This document shows positions 53,361-62,616 of a stretch of 64,000 bases of DNA, piece after piece (positions within the stretch are counted from its first letter, which is position 1; every line of letters begins with the position of its first letter). This DNA is from Variovorax sp. GTDB lineage: Bacteria > Pseudomonadota > Gammaproteobacteria > Burkholderiales > Burkholderiaceae_C. A program made the translations under genes and the position numbers. Under the pieces are notes generated by a model. The model was not told the DNA's origin. It was given only the letters and a program-made list of their open reading frames with translations, and made no database searches. Where the stretch lies: assembly GCA_017744935.1 (NCBI GenBank), contig JAGIAI010000001.1, positions 62,001 through 126,000 of the forward strand, given 5' to 3'.

Positions 53361-53999
53361 ATGGAAACCACCGCCCTCTCGCCCATCCTCGACGTCGCGG
53401 ACCTGCGCTTCGCCCACCCAGGACAGCCACCGCTCGCAGCCGGATGGACCACACGCATCGGCGCCGGCGTCACGCTGCTGTACGGCGACACGGGCACCGG
53501 AAAGTCGACGCTTCTTCGCCTGCTTGCGGGTCAACTGGCCGCCCAGGGACGCCTCAGCGTCGCAGGTGCCCGCCTCGACCGCGAGCGCGAGGCCTATCAG
53601 CGAAACGTCTTCTTCTGCGACCCGGACACCGACGCGTTCGACAAGGTCACCGCGCTTGAATGCGCTACGTCGCTCAACGCTGGCGATGCGCGCTTCAGCG
53701 AAGGCATGTGGCGAACCTTTGTGGAAGGCTTCTCCTTGACCCCGCATCTCGCCAAGCCGATGTACATGCTGTCCACCGGTTCGAGGCGCAAGGCCTTGCT
53801 GGCGGCTGCGCTCGCATCGGGACGGACCCTCATCTTGCTCGATGAACCCACGGCCGCACTCGACGCCGCATCGATTCGCTTCCTGTGGCGCGAACTCACC
53901 AGACTCGCCGAGCAGCCCGATCAGGCCATCGTCGTCGCAAGCGCCGCGCAAATCGATTCGGTGCCGCTTGCAGGTTTGATCGAACTGCCCCTTCGATGA
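53361..53999 (+). CDS. Stand-alone ABC-type ATPase
   Basis: 212 residues from ATG 53361. Walker A GDTGTGKST, a signature-like LSTGSRRKAL, Walker B LILLDEPTAALDA and a switch region AIVVASAAQID in which the H-loop histidine is absent. The family layout resembles CcmA-type ATPases. No permease is adjacent, so it is either soluble or works with a distant partner. Confidence 0.82.
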   Translation: METTALSPILDVADLRFAHPGQPPLAAGWTTRIGAGVTLLYGDTGTGKSTLLRLLAGQLAAQGRLSVAGARLDREREAYQRNVFFCDPDTDAFDKVTALECATSLNAGDARFSEGMWRTFVEGFSLTPHLAKPMYMLSTGSRRKALLAAALASGRTLILLDEPTAALDAASIRFLWRELTRLAEQPDQAIVVASAAQIDSVPLAGLIELPLR

Positions 54000-54004
54000 C
54001 AGGT

Positions 54005-54430
54005 TCAGGGAAGACGTGATCGCGCGCGCTTGACGAGCAGCGCGATCAGCACTGTCGCGGCAGCCGAACCCGTGAGCCCGCCCGACGAAAGCAGCAATTG
54101 CGCCAGACCATCGACGGTCTCCACACTCACCTGCTGCGCGTGCTGCACCAGCGCGATGACATCCGTGGTGTGCACGTTCTGGATGTCCTCGAGCCGCACC
54201 GTCGGATCCTGGCCGGCATTGCGAAACCGGATCTTGGCGAAGATACCGTTCGCAATGGCGACCAGCGACAACACGCCCAGGGGCCGCATCAGCGCCTCGA
54301 CGAGGCTGCAGCGCGCGCTCGGCGGCGCCTCTTCGAAAACCTCTGCCACGAGGATCGGAATGGCCGTTTCCGAACCGAGTTCAGCAGCCGCTTGAGGGTC
54401 GGCGATAGATGGCGATGGAGGATTTGCCAT
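54005..54430 (-). CDS. Hypothetical membrane protein
   Basis: 141 residues from ATG 54430, with GGGAG upstream. Two hydrophobic stretches are visible, LGVLSLVAIANGIFA (about 51-65) and GLTGSAAATVLIALLV (about 118-133), around a soluble loop with VHTTDVIALVQHAQQ. No family recognised. It is convergent with the ABC ATPase gene. Confidence 0.65.
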   Translation of the reverse strand: MANPPSPSIADPQAAAELGSETAIPILVAEVFEEAPPSARCSLVEALMRPLGVLSLVAIANGIFAKIRFRNAGQDPTVRLEDIQNVHTTDVIALVQHAQQVSVETVDGLAQLLLSSGGLTGSAAATVLIALLVKRARSRLP

Positions 54431-54520
54431 GCGTTTGCTCCCGTTCAGCTTTCATTCGAGCCCTCCATGTTGGGCTTGCCGAATGGCATTCTGATGAACG
54501 GAAGGTAAAGCCCGGTGACT

Positions 54521-54712
54521 TTACGTCTGCCGAGTCAACGCACGTGACGCCGGCTTCAGGTGCATGCGCTTGATGAGGCGATCGAGCACTTCGCGAACAG
54601 GCGCAAAGATGAACTCGTCGAAGGCTTCACGTCGCAGCCGGCGAACTTCACGCTCCAGCGTGGCGCGCGCGGCAGGGTCGTCGAGATAGGTCCGGTAAGT
54701 CAGCTCCTTCAT
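54521..54712 (-). CDS. Small basic protein of unknown function
   Basis: 63 residues from ATG 54712, with GGAGGAG six bases upstream, which decides this start. The sequence is helical and rich in Arg/Glu (ATLEREVRRLRREAFDEFIF). It may be a small regulatory or nucleic-acid-binding protein. No family recognised. It is divergent from the serine hydrolase. Confidence 0.6.
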   Translation of the reverse strand: MKELTYRTYLDDPAARATLEREVRRLRREAFDEFIFAPVREVLDRLIKRMHLKPASRALTRQT

Positions 54713-54838
54713 GGCGGCTCCTCCTGGTGGTGCGATCCGTATGCACAAAGGTAGGCCAATACCGCCGCCGTTGCGTCATCGGAAGCAATGACACCCCGAA
54801 CCTTTCCCGCGCCGCTAAAGTGACGGACTCGATCGAAC

Positions 54839-56005
54839 ATGAGACGCCGACGATTCACCTCATTGCTCGGATGGACAGCGCTTGCATCTCTCGCTGGCCT
54901 GCCTGCGCACGCGGACGCGCCGGAAGGCTGTGGAGTGCCTGGCGACCGAAACGATGGCTGGGCGATCGCCACGATCGACGACAAGCTCATCGATCGCGGT
55001 GCGCTCTGTCGCATGACTGACCAGCTTGCGGGTTCGGGCGCCAACATCCATTCGGTGCTCGTCGCTCGCGAAGGAAAGCTGGTGTTCGAGCGCTATCTCA
55101 GCGGCGTCGACGAAGTCCCGGGTTTCTTCTTCCGCCGTCGTGAGTCGAACGTCATCTTCGACGCCGATACCTTGCACGACGTGAAGTCGGTTTCAAAGAG
55201 CGTCGCTTCGCTTGCCGTCGGCATCGCGATCGACCGCGGCTTGATACGCAGCATCGACGAACCGATCTTCAGCTTCTTTCCCGAACTGTCGGACCTGCGC
55301 ACGCCGGAGAAGGATCGGATCCTGCTGCGGCATGCGCTCGGCATGACGATGGGTCTGGAATGGATCGAAGCGACTCCGTCGGCCTCGGGACTTGCCAACG
55401 ACGAGGTGCGCATGCGCCTGGCGCAAGACCCGTGTCGCTACGTCCTCAGCCGTGCGGTGGTCTCGCCGGCGGGAGAAGCGTTTCACTACAACACCGGCGC
55501 GCTCGCGCTCGTGTCGGCCGTCGTTCACAAAGCCACAGGACAGCCCCTCGACGAATTCGCGCGCGCGAACCTGTTCAATCCTCTGGGCATCTCCGGTGGA
55601 GACTGGACCCGGTACCGGGGCGAAACCGACGCAGGAGGCGGATTGCGCTTGCGTCCGCGCGAAATGGCCAAGATCGGCCAACTCGTCCTGTGGGGCGGAC
55701 GCTGGAACGACCGCCAGATTGTTTCCAGGGACTGGATCGAAACCTCGACGACATCGAAGGTCGAGGCGACGGACGATCAACGCTACGGATACCTCTGGTG
55801 GCTTGGTCGATCCCGGGCCGGCCGTCGCGAGGTCGAATGGATCGGGGCGCTGGGCCGAGGGGGCCAGTCGATTCGCATCGTCCCAGCGCTTGATCTCGTT
55901 GTCGTGGTGACCGCGGGGTACTACCAGGACTACAGCCCGCACGCATTCCAGGTGCAGTTCAACGTGTTCAGGGATGTCCTGCGGGCCACGTTGCCTCGAG
56001 GTTGA
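54839..56005 (+). CDS. Exported serine hydrolase (beta-lactamase/class C-like fold)
   Basis: 388 residues with a signal peptide (RRRRFTSLLGWTALASLAGL, cut near AHADA). The nucleophile motif S-x-x-K is S117-V-S-K120 in DVKSVSKSV. The tyrosine motif is Y217 in YNTG, in place of the usual Y-x-N. It is likely a periplasmic esterase or DD-peptidase-like enzyme. Its 3' end runs into the DUF4256 remnant, with which it overlaps by frame only. Confidence 0.85.
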   Translation: MRRRRFTSLLGWTALASLAGLPAHADAPEGCGVPGDRNDGWAIATIDDKLIDRGALCRMTDQLAGSGANIHSVLVAREGKLVFERYLSGVDEVPGFFFRRRESNVIFDADTLHDVKSVSKSVASLAVGIAIDRGLIRSIDEPIFSFFPELSDLRTPEKDRILLRHALGMTMGLEWIEATPSASGLANDEVRMRLAQDPCRYVLSRAVVSPAGEAFHYNTGALALVSAVVHKATGQPLDEFARANLFNPLGISGGDWTRYRGETDAGGGLRLRPREMAKIGQLVLWGGRWNDRQIVSRDWIETSTTSKVEATDDQRYGYLWWLGRSRAGRREVEWIGALGRGGQSIRIVPALDLVVVVTAGYYQDYSPHAFQVQFNVFRDVLRATLPRG

Positions 56006-56009
56006 GGCG

Positions 56010-56231
56010 GTCAAGGGCGTCTCGCTGCTGACGGAGGCGCAATATTGCGCGCTTCAACAGTTCGGGGAGTTCGATACGAAGACGTCCAGTTGGGTGGCAA
56101 CACCGCCCGATGTCAGAAATCTCGGCGGCGCCCTCTTTTGCGACAGGCGCTATGGCAAGGTCTTCGTGTATCACAACGGAGCTGAGTCCTGCTAGGCCGC
56201 GCGAGGATTCAGAGGTTGCGTGCGCGTCTGA
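56010..56231 (+). pseudogene. DUF4256 C-terminal remnant with in-frame TAG
   Basis: In one frame the C-terminal part of a DUF4256 protein can be read: GVSLLTEAQYCALQQFGEFD (in part), then ALFCDRRYGKVFVYHNGAESC, a TAG at 56193-56195, and AARGFRGCVRV up to the TGA at 56229-56231. In intact proteins the place of C-TAG is Y-Y. The N-terminal part (over 100 residues) is missing. This is therefore a decayed 5'-truncated copy. The surviving piece also has an ATG at 55974 within the serine hydrolase gene. Confidence 0.8.
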
Positions 56232-56271
56232 GACTGAGCGCACACGATTTGAGCTGCATCGGAAAAGAACC

Positions 56272-56832
56272 TTGAAAACCCAGTACTACACATCTACAAG
56301 CCTCGATGGATTCCTGGCGACCGAGGACGATTCGCTTGAGTGGCTTTTCCCTCTCGGGAACTTGAGCAATTCCAGCTATCCGGAGTTCATCTCGAGAGTC
56401 GGCGCTTTGGCCATGGGCTCTGCGACCTACGAATGGATGGCGCGCAACGCAGAAACGGTTGCGGCCGAGACCGGCTCACCTTGGCCGTACGCCCAGGCAA
56501 CATGGGTGTTTTCCAGCCGCACTCTCCCCACAATTGGCGGCGCAGACGTTCGGTTCGTCAACGGCGATGTGCGAACTGTCCATTCGGAGATGCGGGTTGT
56601 TGCCGGTGACGCGAATATCTGGATTGTTGGCGGCGGCGACCTCGCCGGTCAGTTCCACGATGCGGGTCTGCTGGATGAAATCATCGTCCAGATTGGCTCG
56701 GCGACCCTTGGCAAAGGCAAGCCGCTCTTCCCGCGAAGGGTCCTGAGCCCGCGCCTGCGCCTGGTTTCCGTCCATCAGATGGGCACTGGCATGGCAGAGT
56801 TGCGCTACGAGATAAACAAGGAAGGCGCATAG
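56272..56832 (+). CDS. RibD C-terminal/dihydrofolate reductase-like protein
   Basis: 186 residues from TTG 56272, which gives MKTQYYTSTSLDGFLATEDD, the typical N-terminus of this family. No ATG lies between it and the pseudogene. Further signatures are LAMGSATYEWM, WVFSSRTLP, and NIWIVGGGDLAGQFHDAGLLDE for the cofactor site. It is probably an NADPH-dependent reductase of unknown substrate. Confidence 0.85.
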   Translation: MKTQYYTSTSLDGFLATEDDSLEWLFPLGNLSNSSYPEFISRVGALAMGSATYEWMARNAETVAAETGSPWPYAQATWVFSSRTLPTIGGADVRFVNGDVRTVHSEMRVVAGDANIWIVGGGDLAGQFHDAGLLDEIIVQIGSATLGKGKPLFPRRVLSPRLRLVSVHQMGTGMAELRYEINKEGA

Positions 56833-56840
56833 CCCGCGAT

Positions 56841-57311
56841 CTACGGGCTGGCCATCTGCGCACAAGTCCCGGTGCCGATCGACCCTCTCATATCCACGAA
56901 CGAAAACCTGTTCGCTTCACGAGGTTCCTTGTTGCCGGCATGGATCCTCAGCACGATCACCGAGCCACCCGCGGGGTCCATGAAGAGTGCCATTGCAGCG
57001 TCGTTGTGGTCGTCGCTCCTCTGCCACACCTGGAAGGTCAGTCGCCACACGGTGCTGCCGGCGCTCAGGTAGCGAACCGACCCCGTGGCCTCGTCAAAGA
57101 GCAGCATCTCACCCACGCGCTGGAAATGCATGAGGATCGGGTCTTCCTTCTGCGGCTCGAGCGCGCCGCCTGGCTTGACCTCGTAGATGTGGCGAAGGGT
57201 GCACCGCCAGAGGGCCGCGTGAGCCGAGACGCCCCAAAAGGCAAACCACACGACAAGCAGCAACCGAGAACAGACCATGAGGCACTTTCGGCGGGTCCAG
57301 GTGAGCGCCAT
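56841..57311 (-). CDS. Hypothetical exported protein
   Basis: 156 residues from ATG 57311, or 145 from ATG 57278. Both lead into a signal peptide LLLVVWFAFWGVSAHA, with the longer start adding the basic WTRRK. The mature domain (about 120 residues) has beta-like strands and two cysteines near the ends (WRC and GTCAQ). No family recognised. It is convergent with the RibD-like gene. Confidence 0.62.
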   Translation of the reverse strand: MALTWTRRKCLMVCSRLLLVVWFAFWGVSAHAALWRCTLRHIYEVKPGGALEPQKEDPILMHFQRVGEMLLFDEATGSVRYLSAGSTVWRLTFQVWQRSDDHNDAAMALFMDPAGGSVIVLRIHAGNKEPREANRFSFVDMRGSIGTGTCAQMASP

Positions 57312-57492
57312 TCTGACTGCGAAGGCGAATTGATCGCCCGCTGCCAGGGGGAGCAGGGGCACCTGGGAAGTGTCGAATGCTCGGCAATATTCACGTAGAC
57401 AAGCACCCATCGCCAGCCTAGACTCTTCCACACCAGTCACATTGAACCCATTCATCGTGTCCAAGCGCCTGTCGATTTCGAGCTTTCGCACC

Positions 57493-57595
57493 TTCGTTGC
57501 CTTTAAGCAGCGCGGGCGAATTATGTGGGGCAGTTAGCCCGCTCACTTCGCCAGACGCCCCCTCAAAGGCAACGAGTTCACCTCGTTGCCTTTTT
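57493..57595 (+). promoter_or_regulatory. Candidate transcription attenuator or riboswitch-like leader
   Basis: The segment AAAGGCAACGAG (57565-57576) can pair with CGTTGCCTTT at 57495-57504 or with CTCGTTGCCTTT at 57582-57593. The second pairing is a perfect terminator stem followed by T residues, so the first would be an antiterminator. Between them are further short complements (GCGGGC/GCCCGC, GGCGAA/TTCGCC). It lies 20 bases before the lipoprotein gene. This is an inference from pairing only. Confidence 0.5.
57565..57595 (+). terminator. Rho-independent terminator
   Basis: 12-bp perfect stem AAAGGCAACGAG/CTCGTTGCCTTT, five-base loop TTCAC, then a run of five T residues overlapping the stem end. 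It stands before, not after, the next gene, and no coding gene on this strand ends just upstream. Confidence 0.8.
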
Positions 57596-57614
57596 GCTTT
57601 CTTGGACCTGAATC

Positions 57615-57998
57615 ATGTTCAATCTCGACTCCCTGATGCGCTTGCTTCGGCTCCGAGGAGTTCACCCGGACCCGACTTGCGACCTTTCGTCGTGGCCAGC
57701 GCTGGCGGCTTTCATGTGCTGTGCCTGCCTTGCCGGCTGTGACCTCACACCCAACGTCCTCTTCGTCGCAGATGGAAGCCCGCTTCGCCTTCTGCAATTG
57801 ACCGATGCCCCCGGCGAGTGCCCTGCCCCGCGTCGGGTTTGCTTTCTGGCGAACTGGAATGGGGAGGTAGCCTCTGGTTGCTGGGTACGCGATGAGGCCA
57901 ACGTCCGCGTCATGCTTTCCGATGAAGAGCGAACTGTGCCGGTCGTCGATTTCCGACCCACTGCATACGCAGAGCATCGACATGCAACCTTGAACTAG
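57615..57998 (+). CDS. Hypothetical lipoprotein
   Basis: 127 residues from ATG 57615, with only a weak ribosome-binding site. A long basic n-region leads to hydrophobic WPALAAFMCCACLAGC, where LAGC (residues 39-42) is a good lipobox. A later start at the internal ATG is possible. The mature part is about 85 residues with three more cysteines. No family recognised. It sits directly behind the terminator-like leader. Confidence 0.55.
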   Translation: MFNLDSLMRLLRLRGVHPDPTCDLSSWPALAAFMCCACLAGCDLTPNVLFVADGSPLRLLQLTDAPGECPAPRRVCFLANWNGEVASGCWVRDEANVRVMLSDEERTVPVVDFRPTAYAEHRHATLN

Positions 57999-58037
57999 AC
58001 AATAGGCAAAGCAACAATCGCTACCGCTTTGATATCC

Positions 58038-58694
58038 GTGAAAAACATCTTGAGTCCACTTTGCGCAGCCGTGCTTGCCTGTGGCTGCGCAACCCCACCG
58101 TCGACAGTGCCTGGTCAAGGTTCCGGCGCAGCCTACGCACCGATGGTCGATATGCAGGGTGTTCAGCCCGACACCTATGCGAAGGATGTTGAAGCGTGCC
58201 GGACGGCGGCCTCGAACATGCGAGTGCAGCGCACCAGGGTCTACGGCAACGACGTCTCGGACGTCATCGTGATTGGCGCGGCCATGGTCTTTCCTGTGGC
58301 GATAGCGGGCGCGGCCGTGGTCGGAGGTATCGCGACTGCGGTGTACGACGAGGCATATCCGAACGGCGAGCGCGCGGACCCGAGGATGCAGCAATCGGCG
58401 TTGGTCAATTGCATGGCCCGCAAAGGCTATAAGAACATGGACCCGAACGTGACGGTCACCTATGTCGCCCCCGCGCAGATTGAACCTTCATTGCCAACCC
58501 GCAAGACGGGCCTGGACACGTACGTCGCCGAGAAGTTTGCAAAGGCCACGAACTGCAGCGCCGTGCCGCGGGCCGTTCTTGAAGAGAAAGGGCCTGGCTT
58601 CGAGCGATACAGCGTTCAGTGCACCGACGGCAAGACACTTGGCCTTCGCTGCGAGTTTGGCAATTGCTCGAAGGAAGCGGTCGACGGGAACTGA
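58038..58694 (+). CDS. Glycine-zipper lipoprotein
   Basis: 218 residues from GTG 58038. A TTG nine bases upstream is an alternative, and no ATG is available. The lipobox is VLAC near residue 15. A glycine-zipper-like hydrophobic helix (VIVIGAAMVFPVAIAGAAVV and on) occupies about 76-100, and four C-terminal cysteines follow. It is probably anchored in the outer membrane. It is co-oriented with the cytochrome c gene that follows after 10 bases. Confidence 0.72.
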   Translation: MKNILSPLCAAVLACGCATPPSTVPGQGSGAAYAPMVDMQGVQPDTYAKDVEACRTAASNMRVQRTRVYGNDVSDVIVIGAAMVFPVAIAGAAVVGGIATAVYDEAYPNGERADPRMQQSALVNCMARKGYKNMDPNVTVTYVAPAQIEPSLPTRKTGLDTYVAEKFAKATNCSAVPRAVLEEKGPGFERYSVQCTDGKTLGLRCEFGNCSKEAVDGN

Positions 58695-58704
58695 GCACGA
58701 GAAC

Positions 58705-59160
58705 ATGAAATCTGCCATCGTCCTCTCGACCACACTCGCGATGACGATCGCGCACGCGGCCCCCCCTCGGACGGGAGACGTCACAGCGGGAAAAGCGGCG
58801 TTTGCGGCCTGTGCTTCATGTCACCAGGTTGGCTCCGCAGAGAAAACCCTGGCCGCGTACATTCGTCGCCCGGACGATGTCGTACCCGGCACGAACATGC
58901 GCTTCAACGGATGGGCGTATGGCGAGCAGAATCAAGTGGACATCACGCAGTTCATGGACGGCTACAAAGCGGCTTGGGAGCAGCGCTCGACAGGCACGAA
59001 CCTGGTCGCCCGTAAACCGGGCGACCCTCTCCCACGGATGACCCTGGACGGAGTCATACATGCGACCTTCTCTGGCGACGTTTGCTCCGAGGCGCGCATC
59101 TGGTGGCACAGCTTGCCTGACAGCGCACCGGTCAAGCTGCCCGGCGCGAAGGACTCATGA
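58705..59160 (+). CDS. Exported cytochrome c, internally shortened
   Basis: 151 residues from ATG 58705. A signal peptide ([13 protein letters not shown]) is followed by one haem motif CASCHQ and, too soon after it, the helix [20 protein letters not shown] with the methionine ligand. In ordinary class I cytochromes about 35 residues with the FGP-x-L-x-G loop lie between these two parts. They are missing here. A C-terminal extension of about 70 residues is unlike known cytochromes. Folding or haem binding may be impaired. Confidence 0.75.
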   Translation: MKSAIVLSTTLAMTIAHAAPPRTGDVTAGKAAFAACASCHQVGSAEKTLAAYIRRPDDVVPGTNMRFNGWAYGEQNQVDITQFMDGYKAAWEQRSTGTNLVARKPGDPLPRMTLDGVIHATFSGDVCSEARIWWHSLPDSAPVKLPGAKDS

Positions 59161-60089
59161 GATTGGACCCTGAAATGAGCGGAAACCCAGTGGTTGTCCT
59201 TGACCTCGACGGCGTCATCATCAAATCGAACTTGGTCAAGCACAGGGCAATGCTTGCCATGTTCGCCGACCATCCGGAGAAGTTGGCGACGGTTGATGCC
59301 TACGTCGTCGCCAACGGAGGCGTTGCCCGCCGCGACAAACTGGTGGCGATACTCGAAACCATCATCGGCGTGGAGGCTACGCCGGCGCGAGTCGCTCAGT
59401 ACCTTGCGCAGTATGCAAAGAGCCTCGAAGCCTCGCTCGCCGTTGCGCCCGTCGTCGAGGGCGTGCCCGAGTTCATTGCCAGAGCCGACCACACGTTTTA
59501 TGTAAGTTCGACAGCGCCAGAGGAAGAAGTCCACGACCAGCTCGTCCGGACCGGGCTCCTTCATTCCTTTGCCAACGTGTACGGAAGCCGTACCCCAAAG
59601 GCCAAGGCTCTGTCGGAAATCGCGGCGCGGCATCGCCATCAAGAAGTCGTTTTCTTCGGCGATTCGCTGGGCGACCTGGACGGCGCGAGAGAGGCCAAGG
59701 TCGCCTTTATAGGCGTCACCAACGAGCGCGACAACTTCCAGGGCCTCGAAGTCGTCAAGCTCTCGGACTTTGCCTCGACCGAGGCGGTGGACCATGCAAT
59801 GCGCGCAGCGATCCGCATGCGACGGCCTACTCCTATCTCACCACACCCCCCTCAGCCGCGAAATCCGCTACACGGCGTGACGCTGGAGGCCATCGTTCGT
59901 GCGCTGGAAGCTCGCTACGGATGGGCCGGCCTTGCAGAGCGGATACCGGTGCGCTGCTTCTCGCATGACCCCAGCGTCAAGTCCAGCCTGAAATTTCTGC
60001 GCAAGACACCCTGGGCACGAGAGAAAGTCGAGGGGCTCTATCTCTTCATGCTTCGCGAAGAGCGGCGGATGCGGCGTCCGCCTCCCTGA
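59157..60089 (+). CDS. HAD-family phosphatase fused to a VF530-like DNA-binding domain
   Basis: 310 residues from ATG 59157, overlapping the cytochrome stop (ATGA); ATG 59175 is an alternative. The HAD domain (about 10-225) has D16/D18 in VLDLDGVII, a threonine/serine motif II in FYVSSTAPE, the lysine in RTPKAKAL and motif IV in [12 protein letters not shown]. After a proline-rich linker a VF530/DUF2132 domain follows (about 238-305), with [20 protein letters not shown] and [22 protein letters not shown]530 is normally a separate small protein. Confidence 0.85.
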   Translation: MRLDPEMSGNPVVVLDLDGVIIKSNLVKHRAMLAMFADHPEKLATVDAYVVANGGVARRDKLVAILETIIGVEATPARVAQYLAQYAKSLEASLAVAPVVEGVPEFIARADHTFYVSSTAPEEEVHDQLVRTGLLHSFANVYGSRTPKAKALSEIAARHRHQEVVFFGDSLGDLDGAREAKVAFIGVTNERDNFQGLEVVKLSDFASTEAVDHAMRAAIRMRRPTPISPHPPQPRNPLHGVTLEAIVRALEARYGWAGLAERIPVRCFSHDPSVKSSLKFLRKTPWAREKVEGLYLFMLREERRMRRPPP

Positions 60090-60100
60090 GAATCGGCGCG

Positions 60101-61597
60101 CTATCGAGAAAGGGCCAGGGACTGCGGGCTGATCCCTCCGGTCGCCACCGTCGACACAGCCATCGGATTCAGGGCGCCGGTGTTGGCGTCGATCGCGTAG
60201 GCAGATACGTCCTTTGACGCGAAATTCGTCACGTAGGCAAAGCGGCCTGTGGGGTCCACCGTCACTGAGGAGGGCGCATCCCGTGCGGCCACCGTCGGCG
60301 TGGCCATCGGACTCAAGGCGCCTGTGCTGGCATCGATGGTGTAGGCCGACACGTTGTCAGAGATGGCGTTGGCCACGTAGGCGAAACGGCCCGTAGGGTC
60401 TACGGTGACGGACTCGGGGTAGCTTCCTGCTCCGATCGTCGGCACGGCCATCGGATTCAAAGCGCCGGTATCGGCATCGATGGTGTAGGCCGACACACTG
60501 TCCGAGTACACATTGGCCACGTAGACAAAGCGACCTGTGGGGTCCACGGCAATCGAGAAAGGCAGATACCCGGAGGGAACCGTCGGCGCGGCGGCCGGAC
60601 TCAAGGCACCCGTGGTGGCATCAATGGTGTAGGCCGACACGTTGTTAGAGCCTGCATTCGCCACGTAGGCAAAACGGCCCATAGGGTCCAGGGCGATGAA
60701 GTAAGGCATATCCCCCGCGGGCACCGTCGGTACGGCCGCCGGGCTCAAGGCGCCCGTAGTGGCATCAATGGTGTAGGCCGACACGTTGTTGGAGTCTCGA
60801 TTCGCCACGTAGGCAAAGCGGCCCGTGGGGTCCACCGCGATCGAGTAGGGGCTGTCTCCCGAGGCCACCGTCGGTACGGCCATCGGACTCAGGACGCCAG
60901 TACCGACATCGATGGTGTAGGCCGACAAGTTGTTGGAATCTCGATTCGCCACATAGACAAAGCGGCCCGTGGGGTCAACGGCGACTGAGGTGGGCGAGTA
61001 GCCGGTCCCGACCATCGGCCCGGCCACCGACCCCAACGCACCGGTATTGACATCGACTGTGTACGGGAACAGGTTGTTGGAGCCGAAGTTCACCGCGTAA
61101 GCAAAGCGCGCCACGGGTGCTGCGCAGTTCACCTCCACGTTGGTGACCGGTTCATCGGCGACGATGCCGCTGCCGTTGCTGACGGCGCAGACGCGGGTCA
61201 GGATTCTGGACTGGCTCTTGATCGTGACCGCATAGCTCGAGCCGCCGCCGAGCGCGTTGGCGAAGCTGAAGCTTCCATTGGCCGCGACGGCCAGGTCGTC
61301 ACCGGCATTGTTCTGCAGCACGAGGCCGGTGCCGAGCAAGCCGTTGACGGTGCCGCTCACCTTGTGGGTTGCTGCCGGTGCTGGGGTGGGCGCCGGTTCG
61401 GCAGGAGTTGCTGGCGCGACCGGTGCCTGCGCGACCGGCGCAGAAGCCGGGGCCGCGTAGCTGCCATTTCCGCCCCCACCGCAGGCCGACATGCTGCCGG
61501 CTACCAGGGCGCTGAGGGCAATCTGGCCAAGCCGCGATGAGGGCGGGTTCAGCAGAGTTCTTGCAAAGCAGCCATAGGCTTGTATTGGCGCCGACAT
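60101..61597 (-). CDS. Lipoprotein beta-propeller (lactonase-like) with tandem repeats
   Basis: 498 residues. The signal peptide has lipobox SMSAC (Cys at about 39), followed by a Gly/Ala/Pro-rich linker to about 80. A small beta domain (THKVSGTVNGLLGTGLVL) precedes seven blades of 48 residues, each with VDPTGRFAYVAN and SAYTIDATTGALSP. It is a 6-phosphogluconolactonase-type (YbhE/lactonase) propeller without visible catalytic residues, probably attached to the cell surface. Confidence 0.85.
   Translation of the reverse strand: MSAPIQAYGCFARTLLNPPSSRLGQIALSALVAGSMSACGGGGNGSYAAPASAPVAQAPVAPATPAEPAPTPAPAATHKVSGTVNGLLGTGLVLQNNAGDDLAVAANGSFSFANALGGGSSYAVTIKSQSRILTRVCAVSNGSGIVADEPVTNVEVNCAAPVARFAYAVNFGSNNLFPYTVDVNTGALGSVAGPMVGTGYSPTSVAVDPTGRFVYVANRDSNNLSAYTIDVGTGVLSPMAVPTVASGDSPYSIAVDPTGRFAYVANRDSNNVSAYTIDATTGALSPAAVPTVPAGDMPYFIALDPMGRFAYVANAGSNNVSAYTIDATTGALSPAAAPTVPSGYLPFSIAVDPTGRFVYVANVYSDSVSAYTIDADTGALNPMAVPTIGAGSYPESVTVDPTGRFAYVANAISDNVSAYTIDASTGALSPMATPTVAARDAPSSVTVDPTGRFAYVTNFASKDVSAYAIDANTGALNPMAVSTVATGGISPQSLALSR
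60110..61105. repeat. 144-bp tandem repeats coding for propeller blades
   Basis: The coding sequence contains about seven tandem copies of a 144-base unit. The phrase CGGCCTGTGGGGTCCAC and variants recur at about 60242, 60385, 60529, 60673, 60817 and 60961. The six middle copies are similar at base level, which points to recent unequal exchange or homogenisation. Confidence 0.85.
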
Positions 61598-61691
61598 GGG
61601 TGGGACCCTTCTTGGGTGGAGCAGATCACAGGACGTTACCGATTGTGTCTACTGCGTGCCCATCGCACCATCACCGAAAACTGTGAGTCGG

Positions 61692-62606
<915 letters not shown>

Positions 62607-62616
62607 TCAAGCCCCC

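Noticed and set aside
55974-56195. Short gene of 73 codons after the serine hydrolase
   Set aside because: It is part of a DUF4256 pseudogene whose reading continues past the TAG; its ATG lies inside the upstream gene.
57525-57545. GTTAGCC core suggesting an integron attC site near the candidate attenuator
   Set aside because: No matching complementary core at the expected distance upstream, and the pairings are better explained by terminator/antiterminator folding.
60110-61105. CRISPR-like array
   Set aside because: The 144-base repeats are contiguous, coding and in frame, without spacers.
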